Notes under the pieces: generated by a model | Told to the model about the DNA's origin: nothing | Databases searched by the model: none | The model's input: the letters and a program-made list of their open reading frames with translations, nothing else | Made by a program: the position numbers and the translations under genes | Shown: positions 12,720 to 14,676 of the stretch, piece by piece | How the letters are laid out: every line of letters begins with the position of its first letter | Numbering within the stretch: the first letter of the stretch is position 1 | Source: an uncultured Lachnospiraceae bacterium | Lineage (GTDB): Bacteria > Bacillota > Clostridia > Lachnospirales > Lachnospiraceae | Length of the DNA stretch: 14,676 nt | Assembly (NCBI GenBank): GCA_946183625.1 | Contig: CAMHCL010000029.1 | Coordinates: forward strand, 1 to 14,676 | Direction of reading: 5' to 3'

Positions 12720-12903
12720 TTTCTGATAACGGCTTCGAACATGGATATCAGCAAGATATCTGTTCGTCACGCGGCTTGCGCCTCGATTCCGAACGTAGCG
12801 GTTCTAAGGCTGTAAAATACACAGCCAAAGAACCGACGTTCTCCAACGGTTCCTCACAGATATTTGCTGATATTCATGTGTGAACGTTTTCGACAGAAAT
12901 CAT
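12716..12903 (+). repeat. Palindromic 188-bp element between atpA and atpG
   Basis: The ends are a perfect 10-bp inverted repeat: ATGATTTCTG (12716-12725) and CAGAAATCAT (12894-12903). The arms stay alike for about 48 nt, including ATATCAGCAA in the left arm and its complement TTGCTGATAT in the right. A second hairpin fills the middle (12791-12841). No coding frame is visible. It resembles a MITE-like or palindromic intergenic repeat, or a structured RNA spacer. No clear target duplication flanks it. The 242-nt atpA-atpG gap otherwise holds only a short AT-rich stretch and the atpG ribosome site. Confidence 0.75.
12791..12841 (+). other. Inner stem-loop of the palindromic element
   Basis: Three stacked helices pair: GAACG with CGTTC (12791-12795 with 12837-12841), CGGTTCT with AGAACCG (12799-12805 with 12829-12835), and GGCTGT with ACAGCC (12808-12813 with 12821-12826). 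They are separated by small internal loops around a 7-nt loop. No T run follows, so it is not a simple terminator. Confidence 0.7.
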
Positions 12904-12961
12904 ATTGTATTTTGATTACAAGAAAACAAGGAGAAACTTCTAGAGTAGGAGATGGTTGTAG

Positions 12962-13879
12962 ATGGCGACTACTACTGAGATAAAAAACAGAATAAACAGT
13001 GTCAAGAACACTCAGAAGATCACGAGTGCCATGTACCTCATCTCTTCAACGAAGATGCGGAAGGCGAAGTCGGAGCTTCAGAAGACACGTCCGTACTTCG
13101 ATGCCATCGAGCATGAGATAAGACGTATCTTCCAGTCTACTTCGGATGTTGACAGCATTTACTTCTATCCGGAGAAGGGACGTAAGCCTGCAGAGACTTA
13201 TGCGTACCTGGTAATCACTGCGGACAAGGGCCTCGCCGGTTCTTATAACTACAATGTTATCAAGAGGGCTGAAGCTGAAATGTCCAAGCACAAGAAGGTG
13301 AAACTCTACGTGGTAGGGGACTTCGGACGCAGGTATTTCATGAAGCATGGAATAGAGATCGAACAGTCATTTCTATACACTGCCCAAAACCCTACATTTA
13401 CCAGAGCAAGGCAGATATGTTCGATCCTGATGGAAGAGTACAACGAAAGACGAGTGGACGAGATAAGAATCATATACAGCGATATGGAAAATGAGCTTAC
13501 ATCCACAGTCAAGATGACAAGACTTCTTCCATTTGAGCGTAAGAGCTTTATATCAAATGAAGTTGATCCGGAAGAGAAGAAGGTAGACAAGGAATACAAC
13601 TTCTATCCGTCGGTAAATGTGGTTCTTGATAATATCATGAATGGTTACATTGCCGGAAATATATATGGTGCGCTTGTTGACAGCTTTTCAGCAGAGCAGA
13701 ATGCTCGTATGAATGCCATGAGTTCGGCCAATAACAATGCGGAGGAACTGCTGGCAGATCTGTCCATTCAGTACAACAGAGTGCGTCAGGCAGCCATCAC
13801 CCAGGAGATAACTGAGGTGGCAGCAGGTGCGAAAGCACAGAAGAGAAAGAGAGAGAGGGAGGCAGCCCAATTTGAATAA
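12962..13879 (+). CDS. atpG: ATP synthase F1 gamma subunit
   Basis: This 305-residue central-stalk protein has the canonical N-terminal coiled-coil helix IKNRINSVKNTQKITSAM (7-24, then STKMRKAK), the central domain block LVITADKGLAGSYN (82-95), and the C-terminal helix NNNAEELLADLSIQYNRVRQ followed by AAITQEITEVAAGAKA. It is slightly longer than the usual 285-290 residues, with a Lys/Arg/Glu-rich tail (about 293-305). The ribosome site AGGAGA (12947-12952) is 9 nt before the ATG. The gene stands 242 nt after atpA because of the palindromic element; it overlaps atpD by 8 nt. It rotates inside alpha-beta and transmits torque from the c ring. Confidence 0.95.
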   Translation: MATTTEIKNRINSVKNTQKITSAMYLISSTKMRKAKSELQKTRPYFDAIEHEIRRIFQSTSDVDSIYFYPEKGRKPAETYAYLVITADKGLAGSYNYNVIKRAEAEMSKHKKVKLYVVGDFGRRYFMKHGIEIEQSFLYTAQNPTFTRARQICSILMEEYNERRVDEIRIIYSDMENELTSTVKMTRLLPFERKSFISNEVDPEEKKVDKEYNFYPSVNVVLDNIMNGYIAGNIYGALVDSFSAEQNARMNAMSSANNNAEELLADLSIQYNRVRQAAITQEITEVAAGAKAQKRKREREAAQFE

Positions 13880-14676
13880 AGGAAAGATATTACAGGTATC
13901 AGGACCTGTTATAGACGTTGAATTTGAAGAGCAGAATCTGCCAAGACTTAGAGAAGCTCTGACAGTTGACATTGATGGTGAAATAAGAACAATGGAAGTT
14001 GCTCAGCACGTGGGACATGGCGTTGTTCGCTGCATTATCCTGTCTCAGAGTGAGGGCATATCACGTGGCCTTGAGGTTATAGCTACAGGAGCACCTGTAA
14101 GTGTACCTGTAGGTGAAGCAACCATAGGTCGTATGTTCAACGTTCTGGGAGATCCTATAGATGGCAAGGAAGACATTCCTGCTGACGCAACCAGATGGGA
14201 GATCCACAGACCAGCTCCTAAGTTTGAGGAGCAAAATGTATCGGTTGAGATTCTTGAAACTGGTATCAAGGTTATCGACCTTCTTGAGCCATATGCTAAG
14301 GGTGGTAAGATCGGACTCTTCGGTGGAGCCGGTGTAGGTAAGACAGTTCTTATCCAGGAGCTTATCCACAATGTAGCTATGGAGCACGGCGGTTATTCAA
14401 TATTCACCGGTGTTGGTGAGCGTAGCCGTGAGGGTAACGATCTCTGGAATGAAATGCAGGAGAGCGGAACCATAGATAAGACAGCCATGGTATTCGGCCA
14501 GATGAATGAGTCTCCGGGTGTTCGTATGAGAGTAGCCCTTACAGGACTTACAATGGCAGAATATTTCAGAGATGTAGAGAACAGAGACGTGCTTCTCTTC
14601 ATCGATAACATATTCAGATTTGTACAGGCAGGTTCAGAGGTTTCAACACTTCTCGGCCGTATGCCATCAGCCGTTG
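13872..14676 (+). CDS. atpD: ATP synthase F1 beta subunit (3' end outside the window)
   Basis: The frame starts at TTG 13872, overlapping the atpG stop by 8 nt, and stays open to the window end (268 codons). AGGGAGG (13856-13862) lies 9 nt upstream. It begins MNKGKILQVSGPVIDVEF, the standard beta N-terminus. Further landmarks are GRMFNVLGDPIDG (86-98), P-loop GGAGVGKT (151-158), catalytic Glu183 in GVGERSREGND (181-190), MNESPGVRMRVALTGLTMAE (211-230) and Walker B LLFIDNIFRF (241-250). It carries the catalytic nucleotide sites of the synthase. The start codon is weak but the site is strong. atpC would be expected beyond the window. Confidence 0.97.
   Translation, partial: MNKGKILQVSGPVIDVEFEEQNLPRLREALTVDIDGEIRTMEVAQHVGHGVVRCIILSQSEGISRGLEVIATGAPVSVPVGEATIGRMFNVLGDPIDGKEDIPADATRWEIHRPAPKFEEQNVSVEILETGIKVIDLLEPYAKGGKIGLFGGAGVGKTVLIQELIHNVAMEHGGYSIFTGVGERSREGNDLWNEMQESGTIDKTAMVFGQMNESPGVRMRVALTGLTMAEYFRDVENRDVLLFIDNIFRFVQAGSEVSTLLGRMPSAV

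Noticed and set aside
12716..12903. Palindromic element read as an insertion sequence or as a transcription terminator
   Set aside because: It encodes no transposase, and no T run follows any of its hairpins; the atpG gene downstream must be transcribed.

Overview
The window looks like chromosomal DNA of a Gram-positive anaerobe of the order Clostridiales, most likely a Lachnospiraceae relative (Butyrivibrio/Roseburia-like). This is judged from protein style, strong AGGAGG ribosome sites, frequent TTG/GTG starts, TTEA-rich exported linkers and moderate-to-low G+C. All genes lie on the + strand. No rRNA, tRNA, insertion sequence or CRISPR array was seen. No stretch longer than about 240 bases lacks a gene.

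Region 1 (1-1200) is AT-rich. It holds the 3' end of a membrane-anchored Ser/Thr protein kinase with a terminator, then a mazE/mazF-type toxin-antitoxin pair whose toxin lacks the usual catalytic residues. Region 2 (1232-3089) holds a TraX-family membrane protein and a dihydropteroate synthase (folP) that is longer than usual.

Region 3 (3150-7362) is a complete zinc-uptake operon: a Fur-family regulator (probably Zur), a His/Asp-rich zinc-binding lipoprotein (ZnuA/AdcA type), an ATPase, a permease, and a second lipoprotein. The second lipoprotein carries a Cys-Cys domain resembling the DUF1980/TIGR03943 C-terminus. The operon starts at a good promoter flanked by two inverted Fur-type operators and ends at a strong terminator.

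Region 4 (7459-8373) holds three small paralogous double-glycine precursor peptides with a conserved core: Cys at core positions 4 and 31, GFG at 8-10 and a GACAYVG block. One has a full Nif11-like leader, one a short leader, and one a leader cut off at its 5' side. No modifying enzyme or transporter is adjacent. This is the best candidate here for an undescribed peptide family.

Region 5 (8398-14676) is a promoter overlapping a terminator, a rhomboid protease, and the F1Fo ATP synthase operon atpB-E-F-A-G-D (atpD runs off the end). Three things are unusual. There is no atpH; instead a delta-subunit C-terminal domain is fused to the N-terminus of the alpha subunit. The c subunit carries a signal-peptide-like N-terminal extension. 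A 188-bp palindromic element with 10-bp terminal inverted repeats sits between atpA and atpG and contains the atpA stop codon.
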